Counted from the stretch's first letter, positions 1-7,750 are shown. The stretch is DNA of 11,435 nucleotides from Paracoccaceae bacterium (GCA_015487335.1 WFPZ01000250.1:1-11435), one strand, 5' to 3'. The notes: a model not told the origin generated them from the sequence alone. Translations and numbers: made by a program.

Positions 1-636
1 CGCAAGCTGAGCTCCACCCTGTGGCTGGAGCGCCAGCTCAATGACCCTTACGTGAAGCGGGCCCGGGCCGAGGGCTACCGGGGGCGGGCGGCCTACAAGA
101 TTGCCGAGCTGGACGACAAGTACCGCTTCCTGGTGCCCGGGGCGCGGGTGGTGGACCTGGGCTGCGCCCCTGGCGGCTGGTGCCAGGTGGCGGTGAAGCG
201 GGTGAATGCGCTTGGCGAGCGCAAGGGCAAGGCGCAGGGGCGGGTGCTGGGCATCGATCTGCAGGAGGTGGAGCCGATCGCGGGGGCCGAGATCCACCAG
301 CTGGACTTCATGGAAGAGGGTGCCGACGACAGGGTGAAGGCCTGGCTGGGGGGCAAGGCCGACGTGGTGATGTCGGACATGGCGGCGGCCAGTTCGGGGC
401 ACAAGCAGACGGATCACCTGCGCATCATCGCCCTGTGCGAGGCGGCGGCCGAGCTGGCTTTCGACGTGCTCGACGAGGGCGGAACCTTCGTGGCCAAGGT
501 GCTGGCCGGCGGGGCCGAGGGCGAGCTGCAAAAGCGCCTCAAGCAGCGGTTCGCGAAGGTGATGAACGTCAAGCCGCCGGCCAGCCGGGCCGACAGTTCG
601 GAGAAATACGTGGTCGCGACCGGGTTCCGGGGCTGA
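1..636 (+). CDS. rlmE: 23S rRNA (uridine-2'-O-)-methyltransferase RlmE (FtsJ/RrmJ), 5'-truncated by window edge
   Basis: RlmE uses S-adenosylmethionine to methylate the 2'-O of U2552 in the A-loop of 23S rRNA, a late step in 50S subunit assembly in the cytoplasm. The frame is open from base 1. Before the GTG at 52 it reads SSTLWLERQLNDPYV, a conserved RlmE N-terminal block, so 52 is not the start and the gene begins outside the window. The SAM-binding motif DLGCAPGGW is present. The K-D-K-E catalytic tetrad is recognisable as the Lys of AAYKI, the Asp of MSDMA, the Lys of FVAKVL and the Glu of SSEKY. The 211 visible codons equal about a full E. coli protein (209 aa); alphaproteobacterial forms usually have a longer N-terminus, so roughly 20-35 residues may be missing. 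It ends in TGA at 634-636. Base composition matches the neighbouring genes. Confidence 0.96.
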   Translation, partial: RKLSSTLWLERQLNDPYVKRARAEGYRGRAAYKIAELDDKYRFLVPGARVVDLGCAPGGWCQVAVKRVNALGERKGKAQGRVLGIDLQEVEPIAGAEIHQLDFMEEGADDRVKAWLGGKADVVMSDMAAASSGHKQTDHLRIIALCEAAAELAFDVLDEGGTFVAKVLAGGAEGELQKRLKQRFAKVMNVKPPASRADSSEKYVVATGFRG

Positions 637-649
637 AGGGGCAGTCTCT

Positions 650-674
650 CCGGCTGTTGCCGGCATGCAACTTT
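650..674 (+). terminator. possible weak terminator after rlmE
   Basis: A 5-bp stem (CCGGC, loop TGTT, GCCGG) at 650-663 is followed about 9 bases later by a run of four T. A second small hairpin with one bulge lies at 705-726 and is followed by TTT. Both are weak compared with the other hairpins in the window, so termination here is only suggested. Confidence 0.25.
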
Positions 675-712
675 TGGCGCAGGCCGCCGGTGGCCTCCGC
701 CGTTCCCTGATT

Positions 713-740
713 TTGCCACAATCGGGTTTCATGGTGTGAT
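713..740 (+). promoter_or_regulatory. candidate sigma-70-type promoter for the hybrid kinase gene
   Basis: TTGCCA (713-718, five of six matches to TTGACA) is separated by 16 bases from TGTGAT (735-740, four of six matches to TATAAT). It would leave a leader of about 170 bases before the preferred TTG start at 919. Such matches arise by chance, so this is only a candidate. Confidence 0.25.
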
Positions 741-904
741 GCATCCGAGGCCGGGGCGCGAGGGGTGCAGCCGGGCGACTCGAGAATGGAAATGGTGCGA
801 CCGTATCGCAGAATGCGGCGGCCGAGCAGAAAGGCATGGCAGGGTGGATTCAGGCATGAGGGTTTCCGTCTGTTGCGAGAAGGGGCCGCGGCGACCGCAG
901 GTGC

Positions 905-911
905 AGGAGGG
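905..911 (+). promoter_or_regulatory. strong Shine-Dalgarno that favours a TTG start at 919
   Basis: AGGAGGG lies 7 bases before an in-frame TTG at 919-921. It is the best Shine-Dalgarno match near this gene. Starting here gives a normal signal peptide with a short, positively charged n-region. The next upstream in-frame ATG (856), with AGGGTGG 8 bases ahead of it, would put 33 residues before the hydrophobic core. Confidence 0.6.
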
Positions 912-918
912 CGCGGTC

Positions 919-3900
919 TTGCCGCGTGGTCATGGCTTCGGGCTTTCGTTTCGTCTCGGCGCTCTGCATGTGCTCCATGGCCTTGCCTTGCTGTTTCTGG
1001 TGGGGGCTCTGGCTCTTTTCGCCCCCCAGCCGGGCATGGCGAAGGAGATCACCATCGGCGTGCGGGCCCATCTTGGCAAGGAGGACGCGCTGGCCAGGTG
1101 GCAGGCCACCGCCGATGCCATCAGCGAGAGGCTGGGGGATCACGAGGTCAGGCTGATCCCCTATTCCGATCCGGAGGCCATCGTGAACGGCGCCCGGCGT
1201 GGGGAGTTCGACTTTGCCATCACCGACCCGTCCACTTACGTGCGCATGGAGGTCGATGCCGGCGCCACGGCGATGCTCTCGCTGGTCAACAAGTGGGAAG
1301 ACGAGGCGCTGATCCGCTTCGGCTCGGTCATCTTCACCCGCCGCTCGAAGCACGATTTCGTTTCCTTCGAGGAACTGCGCGGCAAGTCCCTGATGGCGGT
1401 GGCCCCCAATGCCTTCGGCGGCTGGCAGGTGGCGAAGGAAGAGTTTCTCAAGAGGAACATCGATCCCGAAGAGTTCCTGGGCGAGCTGACCTTTTCGGGC
1501 GGCAACCAGCTGGCCGTGGTCGAGGCGGTGCGCGACGGCCGGGTGGATGCCGGTGTCGTCCGGACGGGGGTGCTGGAAAAGCTGGCGGCCCGGGGCGTGA
1601 TCGACCTGGAGGATTTCCGCATCATAGAGGCGCACCGCTTTCCGGGATTCCCGCTCGAGGTCTCGACCGACCTCTACCCCGAATGGGTGTTTGCCAGGAT
1701 TCCGGGCCTGCCCGAGCAGCTGGGCGATGTTCCGGTTCTGCCCGAGCGGATCATCAATGACATCCGGCAGGCGCTTCTGGATATCACGCCCGAGTCTCCG
1801 GCCGCGATGCAGGGCGATTACGTGGGCTGGCAGGCGCCCCTGAGTTACCGCCCGGTGAAATCCCTGCTGCAGCTTCTCGAGGCCCCGCCTTACGAGGGCT
1901 ACAGCGCCGCGATGGTCCGTGCGGCCCTGTGGGAAAGCCGCTACTGGATCCTGGCCGTGCTCATCGCCATTGGCGGGCTGATCGTGGCGCTGGCCACGGC
2001 CGCCCGGCGCGGGGCGGAGCTTTCTAAGATCCGCGGCCAGATCATCCAGCGCCAGCAGGGCGAGCTGAACTTCCGCCAGCGCGCGCTGGACGAACATGCG
2101 ATCGTCAGCATCACCGACGCCAAGGGCAAGATCATCTACGTCAACGACAAGTTCGTCGAGATCAGCGGCTACAGCCGCGAAGAGCTGCTGGGCCAGAACC
2201 ACCGGATGCTGAATTCGGGGACGCATGACGCGGACTTCTTCCGCGACATGTGGCAGACCATCTACCGGGGCGAAACCTGGAGCGGCGAAATCAGGAACCG
2301 GCGCAAGGACGGCTCTCTCTACTGGGTGAAAAGCACCATCGTGCCGCAGATGGGCAAGGACGGGCGGCCGGTGAAGTTCATCTCCATCCAGGCGGATATC
2401 ACCCAGTCGAAGGAACAGCAGGCCAGGTCCCAGCTGACGGAATTCTTCGAGCTGGTGAATGACGAGGTGTATCTGTTTTCCGTCGCCACGGAGAAGTGCT
2501 TCTACGCCAACCGCAAGGCCCTGAAGGCGGTGAGCGGCGAGGACGACGTGCAGGACGGGGCGTGTTTCCCCGACCTGGGGCGTGCGCTTGGCGTGTGCGA
2601 GACCACCTGCCGCGAAAACCTGCGGGCGCTCATGGAAGGCCGGCTCGACCGGCTGAGCTACGAGATCGGGCGCACCATGGCGGACGGCAGGCATGTGCCG
2701 TCGCTGGTTCAGGTCCAGTTCCTGAAATCGGAATGGCTGGAGCCCAGCTTCTTCATCACCGTGACGGACATCTCCGAGCGCCGCGAGGCCGAGAACCAGG
2801 TGGCCGAGCTGAAGGTGACGCTCGACCTGATCGACGACGAAGTCTACATGTTCTGGCCCGACACCAAGAAGTTCTTCTATGCCAACCGCGCCGCGCTGGA
2901 GCGGCTCGGCCTGAGCGAGAAGGAGATCTTCGACATGACGCCCGTCGATCTGGAGGGCGGGCTGACCTACGAGGAATGCGAGCAGGTGCTCAGGCCGATG
3001 GTGAAGGACCGGGCCGGTTCGGTCTCTTTCGTGCGCCGCAGCGAGGATGGGAACGGGCAGATGAAGGCCACCGAATACGACATCAAGTTCGTCTGGCCGG
3101 AAGGGCACAAGCCGCGTTTCATCGCCACCTTGCGCGACGTGACCGAGAGGGTCCGGGCGCAGGAGGAAATCCGCCAGCTTTCCAGCTCTCTGGACCTGAT
3201 AAAGAACGAGGTCTACGTGTTCTGGCCCGAGACCTACGAGTTCATCTATCTCAACAACCAGGCGCTGGCCCGCACGGGCTGGAGCAGGGACGAGTGGCGC
3301 GGCAAGCACACCTACGACTACATCACCGACAAACAGCAGGCCAAGCTTGAGAAGAACTGCGAGAAGCTGATCCGCGGGCCGAAGAAATCCATGGTGTTCG
3401 AGACCGTGGACAGCAAGGGCGTTCCGCTGGAAATCTACATGCACCTGATCGAGCCGGAGGGCGAGAAGCCGCGCTTCCTTTCGGTCTATCGCGACATCTC
3501 GGACCGCAAGAAGGCCGAAAAGGCCAAGGCGGAGTTCATCGCCACCGTCAGCCACGAGCTGCGCACCCCGCTGACATCGATCAAGGGGGCGCTGGGGCTG
3601 ATGCGTGCCGGGGTGCTGACGGGCGACAAGGACAAGACGCAGAAGATGCTGGATATCGCCTATTCCAACACCAAGCGCCTGACCGCGCTGGTCAACGACA
3701 TCCTCGACTGGGAAAAGATCGAGGCCGGCAAGATGACCTACCGGATGGAGGAGAGCGATCTTTCCAGCCTGCTGCGCGATGCCGTCGAGGCCAACCGCGG
3801 CTATGCCGAGGAGCACGGGGTCAGCTTCGAGCTGGCAGAGCCCCTGCCGCCGATGCCCTGCAGAATCGACCGCGGGCGGATGATGCAGGTGATGGCCAAC

Positions 3901-5007
3901 CTCATGTCGAACGCGGCCAAGTTCTCGCATGAAGGCGGCAAGGTGGAAATCTCGGCCCGGCTGGAGGGCCGCAGCATCCGGGTCGAGGTGCGCGACCACG
4001 GGGTGGGTATTCCTGCCGAGGCGCAGCCGCGCATCTTCGAGCGCTTCACCCAGGCCGATTCCTCTGACGTGCGCCTCAAGGGCGGCACCGGGCTGGGGCT
4101 GAGCATCACCCGCGCCATCGTCGAAGCCCATGGCGGGGTTCTGGATTTCGTCAGCCGCGAGGGCGAGGGCACGACCTTCTTCTTCACCGTTCCGGCCCAG
4201 AATGCCGAAGCCGATTCGCGCCCGGATCACGCGCAGGGCCGCCAGTTGTCGGGGCGCCGGATTCTCGTGGTCGAGGACGACCGGGACATCGCCCGGCTGC
4301 TGAGCGTGATCCTGGAAGAGGAGGGTTGCGGGGTGCGCGTGGCCCGCACCGCGGGCGAGGCCAGGGACATGCTTGCCGCCGAGACGTTCGACGGCATGAC
4401 CCTCGATCTGGGCCTGCCCGACCAGAGCGGCATTTCCCTGCTGCAGGAGCTGCGCAGCCGGGAAGAGACGGCAAGCCTGCCGGTGGTGGTGGTCTCTGCC
4501 AATGCCGAACAGGGCAGAAACAGCCTCCGTGGCGATGCGTTCGGGGTGGTAGACTGGCTGCAGAAGCCGATCGAGGAAGGGCTGCTGGTGCGCCGCCTGA
4601 AAGAAGCCGTGGGGCAGAAGGCGGGCCGCGGGCGCGAGATCCTGCTGGTCGGCCATGACGAGAAGTTCCGCCGGTTCGTGGATGGCGCCATCGATGACTC
4701 CTGCACTGTCACCCACGTGAACAGCCTGGCCGGGGCACGGGAAAGCCTTGCGCGCCGGCCCTTCGATCTGGTGATCCTCGACCTGACCCTGCCTGACGGC
4801 AGCGGGGTGGAGCTTCTGCCCCTGCTCAACCGCCCGCCGCAGGATTCGACCCCGGTGGTGGTCATCTCCGGGCAGGAGATCTCGGCGGATATTCCCGAGC
4901 GCCTGCGAAAGGCGCTGGCGGGTTCGGAAACGGAAAAGGGCAATGAGCGCTTGATCCGTACGATCGGCTCTGCCATCCGCGCACATGGAGAGACGGATGC
5001 CGCATGA
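919..5007 (+). CDS. hybrid sensor histidine kinase: TtrS/PhnD-like periplasmic domain, TM, 4 PAS, HisKA, HATPase, 2 receivers
   Basis: An inner-membrane sensor kinase of 1362 aa counted from TTG 919 (1383 aa from ATG 856). A signal peptide (hydrophobic core about 13-34, AMA-like cleavage near 41) precedes a PhnD/SsuA-type binding domain (about 42-315). DPSTY (103-107), GGWQ (167-170) and VRT (214-216) resemble TtrS, the tetrathionate sensor. A transmembrane helix (342-364) leads to PAS1 (384-499) and to PAS2, PAS3 and PAS4 (507-624, 629-754, 754-864), which share an N/D-EVY-x-F opening. HisKA carries SHELRTP with phospho-acceptor His879. The ATPase has N-box Asn994/998, G1 DHGVGIP from 1026 and G2 GGTGLGLS from 1055. 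Receiver 1 (1113-1234) is intact, with Asp1163 and Lys1216. Receiver 2 (from 1238) keeps Asp1288, but its acidic pair is Gly1245-His1246 and no Lys-Pro motif is seen. The next gene is a lone receiver, a likely partner. Hybrid kinase: near certain. Ligand: unknown; sulfur oxyanions are a guess from TtrS. Confidence 0.93.
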   Translation: MPRGHGFGLSFRLGALHVLHGLALLFLVGALALFAPQPGMAKEITIGVRAHLGKEDALARWQATADAISERLGDHEVRLIPYSDPEAIVNGARRGEFDFAITDPSTYVRMEVDAGATAMLSLVNKWEDEALIRFGSVIFTRRSKHDFVSFEELRGKSLMAVAPNAFGGWQVAKEEFLKRNIDPEEFLGELTFSGGNQLAVVEAVRDGRVDAGVVRTGVLEKLAARGVIDLEDFRIIEAHRFPGFPLEVSTDLYPEWVFARIPGLPEQLGDVPVLPERIINDIRQALLDITPESPAAMQGDYVGWQAPLSYRPVKSLLQLLEAPPYEGYSAAMVRAALWESRYWILAVLIAIGGLIVALATAARRGAELSKIRGQIIQRQQGELNFRQRALDEHAIVSITDAKGKIIYVNDKFVEISGYSREELLGQNHRMLNSGTHDADFFRDMWQTIYRGETWSGEIRNRRKDGSLYWVKSTIVPQMGKDGRPVKFISIQADITQSKEQQARSQLTEFFELVNDEVYLFSVATEKCFYANRKALKAVSGEDDVQDGACFPDLGRALGVCETTCRENLRALMEGRLDRLSYEIGRTMADGRHVPSLVQVQFLKSEWLEPSFFITVTDISERREAENQVAELKVTLDLIDDEVYMFWPDTKKFFYANRAALERLGLSEKEIFDMTPVDLEGGLTYEECEQVLRPMVKDRAGSVSFVRRSEDGNGQMKATEYDIKFVWPEGHKPRFIATLRDVTERVRAQEEIRQLSSSLDLIKNEVYVFWPETYEFIYLNNQALARTGWSRDEWRGKHTYDYITDKQQAKLEKNCEKLIRGPKKSMVFETVDSKGVPLEIYMHLIEPEGEKPRFLSVYRDISDRKKAEKAKAEFIATVSHELRTPLTSIKGALGLMRAGVLTGDKDKTQKMLDIAYSNTKRLTALVNDILDWEKIEAGKMTYRMEESDLSSLLRDAVEANRGYAEEHGVSFELAEPLPPMPCRIDRGRMMQVMANLMSNAAKFSHEGGKVEISARLEGRSIRVEVRDHGVGIPAEAQPRIFERFTQADSSDVRLKGGTGLGLSITRAIVEAHGGVLDFVSREGEGTTFFFTVPAQNAEADSRPDHAQGRQLSGRRILVVEDDRDIARLLSVILEEEGCGVRVARTAGEARDMLAAETFDGMTLDLGLPDQSGISLLQELRSREETASLPVVVVSANAEQGRNSLRGDAFGVVDWLQKPIEEGLLVRRLKEAVGQKAGRGREILLVGHDEKFRRFVDGAIDDSCTVTHVNSLAGARESLARRPFDLVILDLTLPDGSGVELLPLLNRPPQDSTPVVVISGQEISADIPERLRKALAGSETEKGNERLIRTIGSAIRAHGETDAA

Positions 5008-5081
5008 GCTGTGAAAGGCCTTGAGGGCGACTGGAAACCAACGACAAGAACAATCCGAAGAACGACGACAGACTGCTGCCG

Positions 5082-5477
5082 ATGAAAGAACTGAAAAGGA
5101 TCATGCATGTGGACGACGACCCCGATATCCTCGAAGTCGCGCGCCTGGCGCTGGAGGGGGTCAAGGGGTTCGAGGTTGCCAGCTGCAGCGGCTGGCGCGA
5201 AGCGGTCGAGACCGCTCCCGCCTTCCGGCCGGATCTGTTTCTGCTCGACGTGATGATGCCGGAAAAGACCGGCCCGGAGACCCTTCAGGAACTGCGCAAG
5301 CTGCCCGGGCTGCAGGACACGCCGACCATCTACATGACCGCCAAGGTGGATCGCGACACCGTTCGGCAGCTGGAGGAAAGCGGCGCCCTGACCATCATTT
5401 CCAAGCCTTTCGACCCGCTCACCCTGGGCGACGAGATCCAGCAGGAATGGGAAAAGGCGCTCGGCCAGAGGGCCTGA
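5082..5477 (+). CDS. stand-alone CheY-like response regulator receiver protein
   Basis: A 131-aa single-domain receiver with no output domain. The acidic pocket is Asp11-Asp12-Asp13, the phospho-acceptor is Asp56 (in LLDVMMP), Thr86 takes the switch position (YMTAK) and Lys108 lies in SKPFDP, so all catalytic residues are present. A C-terminal Trp-containing helix closes the domain. It lies 74 bases downstream of the hybrid kinase on the same strand with no obvious terminator between, so co-transcription and phosphotransfer from that kinase (or competition with its receivers) are likely but inferred. The start is ATG 5082; no good Shine-Dalgarno precedes it, but MKELKRIMHVDDD gives the normal distance to beta-strand 1. 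Single receivers of this kind act by protein contact, for example in motility or as phosphate sinks; the target is not visible here. Confidence 0.9.
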   Translation: MKELKRIMHVDDDPDILEVARLALEGVKGFEVASCSGWREAVETAPAFRPDLFLLDVMMPEKTGPETLQELRKLPGLQDTPTIYMTAKVDRDTVRQLEESGALTIISKPFDPLTLGDEIQQEWEKALGQRA

Positions 5478-5496
5478 GCGCACCGGGACGGAAACC

Positions 5497-5529
5497 GCCG
5501 CGCGCAGGCTGCGCGCGGCCGCCGCGTTT
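5497..5529. terminator. GC-rich hairpin between convergent genes, likely bidirectional terminator
   Basis: A perfect 11-bp inverted repeat (GCCGCGCGCAG at 5497-5507, CTGCGCGCGGC at 5509-5519) has its centre at 5508; the innermost pairs must open to form the loop. It begins 20 bases after the response regulator stop and is followed by GTTT at 5526-5529. On the other strand a short AAA at 5492-5494 gives a matching T run, so it could also end transcription of the FAH gene. T runs are short. Confidence 0.55.
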
Positions 5530-5564
5530 GTGCTTCGCCCGTTGGCCGGCCGAGGGGCTGCGGC

Positions 5565-6413
5565 TCAGCCGGGCCAGGCCAGCACCTCCTGGCGCTGCCG
5601 GCCCAGGCCCTCGACCTCCAGTTCCATCACGTCGCCGGGGCGCAGGAAGCGGGGCGGGTCAAGCCCCATGCCCACCCCCTCGGGGGTGCCGGTGGCGATG
5701 ATGTCGCCGGGCACCAGGGCCATGAAGCGCGACATGTAGGAGATGATCTCGGCCACCGCAAACACCATGTCCGAGGTCGAGCTGTCCTGCCGGACCTCGC
5801 CGTTGAGGCGCATGGAAAGACGCAGCGATTGCGGGTCCGGCACCTCGTCGGCACTCACCAGCCACGGGCCGACCGGCCCGAAGGTGGGGGCCGACTTGCC
5901 CTTGATCCACTGCCCGCCGCGTTCGATCTGGAAGGCGCGTTCGCTGACGTCGTTGACCACGCAATATCCGGCCACGCAGTTCAGCGCCTCGGCCTCGCTC
6001 ACATGCTCGGCGCGCCGGCCGATCACCACCCCCAGTTCCACTTCCCAGTCGGTCTTTTCCGAACCGGGCGGGATGATCACCGGGTCGTATGGGCCGGACA
6101 GCGCCGAGGTGGCCTTGGAAAACAGGATCGGCTCTCGGGGCAGGTCCATGCCCGCCTCGGCCGCGTGACGGGCGTAGTTCAGCCCGATGCAGTAGAAATT
6201 GGGCACCCGGGCCAGGCAGGGGCCGATGCGCGGCGTCCCCTCCACCTCGGGCAGCGAGGCCGGGTCGATCCCGGCCAGTTCGGCCAGCCGCTCCACGCGA
6301 ACCGATTCGCCGGCCAGATCGCCCAGCTTTCCGGAAAGGTCCCGGATCTTGCCGTCCCTGTCCAGAACGCCGGGTTTTTCATGCCCCTCAGGGCCATAAC
6401 GCAGAAACTTCAT
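5565..6413 (-). CDS. fumarylacetoacetate hydrolase (FAH) family protein
   Basis: A 282-aa cytoplasmic metal-dependent enzyme of the FAH superfamily, which hydrolyses, decarboxylates or isomerises beta-diketo or enol acids from aromatic or sugar-acid breakdown. Family landmarks are IGLNYARHA (76-84), EPILFSK (94-100), the metal ligands Glu124 and Glu126 in DWEVELGVVIG with Asp155 in VNDVSER, the Lys171-Gly-Lys173 block, and GDIIATGTPEGVG near the C-terminus. Length and N-terminus (MKFLRYGPEGHEKPG) resemble members annotated as 2-hydroxyhepta-2,4-diene-1,7-dioate isomerase, ureidoglycolate lyase or 2,4-diketo-3-deoxy sugar acid hydrolase. These labels cannot be separated by eye, and no pathway neighbours are present. 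The start ATG (6411-6413) has GGAAAG about 5 bases upstream. It is transcribed divergently from selU and convergently with the response regulator. Confidence 0.92.
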   Translation of the reverse strand: MKFLRYGPEGHEKPGVLDRDGKIRDLSGKLGDLAGESVRVERLAELAGIDPASLPEVEGTPRIGPCLARVPNFYCIGLNYARHAAEAGMDLPREPILFSKATSALSGPYDPVIIPPGSEKTDWEVELGVVIGRRAEHVSEAEALNCVAGYCVVNDVSERAFQIERGGQWIKGKSAPTFGPVGPWLVSADEVPDPQSLRLSMRLNGEVRQDSSTSDMVFAVAEIISYMSRFMALVPGDIIATGTPEGVGMGLDPPRFLRPGDVMELEVEGLGRQRQEVLAWPG

Positions 6414-6652
6414 GTGTCTTTCCGGTCGCTTTCCGGTGTTTGCGGCGCGGGGCCATGCCCCTGCGCCAAGGTCGTGCGCTGCAGCCCCGCAAGAGGCGGC
6501 AGGCAGGTTTGCCGGAAGACGCGGCCAGGCGCTTCCGGAGGGTGCTTCCGGCTAGCACGGAGGTGGAAAGCTGCGCAAGCGGCACAGCCGTTTTCCCGGT
6601 TCGGGCGAGCGAGCCCATGGACCTTGCCGCCCCCCGGCGCTAGTGAGACCCC
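6414..6652. promoter_or_regulatory. divergent intergenic region between the FAH gene and selU
   Basis: This 239-bp gap must hold the promoters for both divergent genes, but I see no convincing -35/-10 pair in it. It contains a strong hairpin at 6512-6538 and several smaller complementary segments between it and the selU start (for example GTGC/GCAC at 6542-6558 and GGGC/GCCC at 6603-6616). No believable small gene is seen on either strand. The sequence just before selU (AGTGAGACCCC) is a poor Shine-Dalgarno. Confidence 0.4.
6512..6538. repeat. strong inverted repeat (hairpin) upstream of selU
   Basis: CCGGAAG (6512-6518) pairs with CTTCCGG (6532-6538). Inside, after a single unpaired A, CGC pairs with GCG around the six-base loop GGCCAG, giving 10 pairs in all. 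There is no T run after it, so it is not a standard terminator. It lies 114 bases before the selU start and could be an operator or a leader-RNA element; the role is unknown. Confidence 0.6.
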
Positions 6653-7750
6653 ATGGCGCTGAAGATCACATCTCTGAAGGATCTGGCCGGGCACGGTTTC
6701 GACACCGTGATCGACGTGCGTTCGCCGTCCGAGCATGCCGAGGACCACATCCCCGGCGCCGTCAACCTGCCGGTGCTCGATGACGAAGAGCGCGCCCGCG
6801 TGGGCACCATCTACACACGCATCAGCCCCTTCACCGCCCGCAAGGTCGGGGCGGCGCTGGTGGCGCGCAACGCGGCGCGCCACCTGGAGGGGCCGCTGGC
6901 CGACAAGCCCGGCGGCTGGCGGCCGCTGGTCTACTGCTGGCGCGGGGGGCAGCGCTCCAACTCCTTTGCGACCATCCTCGCGCAGGTGGGCTGGCGGGTG
7001 GAGGTGATCGAGGGCGGCTACCGCAGCTACCGCCGGCTGGTGGCCGAGGCGATGCACGAGCGCCCCCTGCCGCACCGGCTGATCCTGCTCGACGGCAACA
7101 CCGGCACCGCCAAGACGGAACTGCTGGCGCTGGCCGCAAGGCGCGGGGTGCAGGTGGTGGATCTGGAGGGTCTGGCGCGCCATCGCGGTTCGCTGTTCGG
7201 CGCGGTATCGGCCCCTCAGCCCTCGCAGAAGGCCTTCGAGGGGGCACTCGCCCATGCCTTCGAGGCGCTCGATCCGGCCCGGCCGGTGCTGGTGGAGGCC
7301 GAGAGCAGCAAGATCGGCAATCTTCTGGTGCCGCCCTCGCTGTGGGAGGCGATGAAGCGCGCGCCGCGCATCCGCATCGATGCCCCGCTTGCCGAACGCG
7401 CCGCCTATCTGACGCGCGCCTACAGCGACATCGTGGCCGATGGCGAGCGGCTGCACCGGGTGATCGTGGCGCTGACCCCCTTTCACGGGCGCGAGCAGGT
7501 GGCGCAGTGGCTGAAGATGGCCGAACGGGGCGAGATGCGGGCGCTGGCCGCCGATCTGATGGCCCGCCACTACGACCCGCGCTATGCCAAGTGGCGCGGC
7601 CGCGCCAAGGCCACCGTGCTGGCCGAACTGCAGGCTGACAGCCTTTCCCCCGCGGCTCTGGAGGCGGTGGCCGAGCGGCTGGCCGAGGCGGTCGGGCGGG
7701 CCGAAGCGGCGGAGAACCTTCCCGAGAGCGGGGCCGGCCGGAACATCTGA
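6653..7750 (+). CDS. selU: tRNA 2-selenouridine synthase SelU (MnmH/YbbB)
   Basis: SelU replaces the sulfur of 2-thiouridine at the wobble position (U34) of tRNA-Lys, tRNA-Glu and tRNA-Gln with selenium, through a geranylated intermediate, using selenophosphate from SelD. The protein has 365 aa, the usual family length. The N-terminal rhodanese domain (about 1-130) has DVRSPSEHAEDHIPGAVNLP and the catalytic loop YCWRGGQRS, with Cys95 at the position of the essential Cys97 of E. coli. The C-terminal part has a P-loop, GNTGTAKT (148-155). The start is ATG 6653, weakly supported by its ribosome site but well placed for the rhodanese fold. It converges with the selD fusion gene 63 bases downstream, and both serve the same selenium pathway. 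Base composition fits the chromosome. Confidence 0.96.
   Translation: MALKITSLKDLAGHGFDTVIDVRSPSEHAEDHIPGAVNLPVLDDEERARVGTIYTRISPFTARKVGAALVARNAARHLEGPLADKPGGWRPLVYCWRGGQRSNSFATILAQVGWRVEVIEGGYRSYRRLVAEAMHERPLPHRLILLDGNTGTAKTELLALAARRGVQVVDLEGLARHRGSLFGAVSAPQPSQKAFEGALAHAFEALDPARPVLVEAESSKIGNLLVPPSLWEAMKRAPRIRIDAPLAERAAYLTRAYSDIVADGERLHRVIVALTPFHGREQVAQWLKMAERGEMRALAADLMARHYDPRYAKWRGRAKATVLAELQADSLSPAALEAVAERLAEAVGRAEAAENLPESGAGRNI

Noticed and set aside
52..636. GTG at 52 as the start of rlmE
   Set aside because: Conserved RlmE sequence continues in frame upstream to base 1, so the gene begins outside the window.
850..4986. A 1378-codon open frame on the minus strand opposite the hybrid kinase
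   Set aside because: It lacks any recognisable domain, is rich in His, Arg, Pro and Gln, and mirrors a gene with clear domains. It is the usual antisense shadow of a GC-biased gene.
6502..6640. A tRNA-Sec (selC) gene near selU, suggested by GGAAG and GGTTCG pieces
   Set aside because: No cloverleaf forms, there is no anticodon arm with TCA, the GGTTCG is not in a T-loop context, and no CTTCC acceptor partner lies at the right distance, on either strand.
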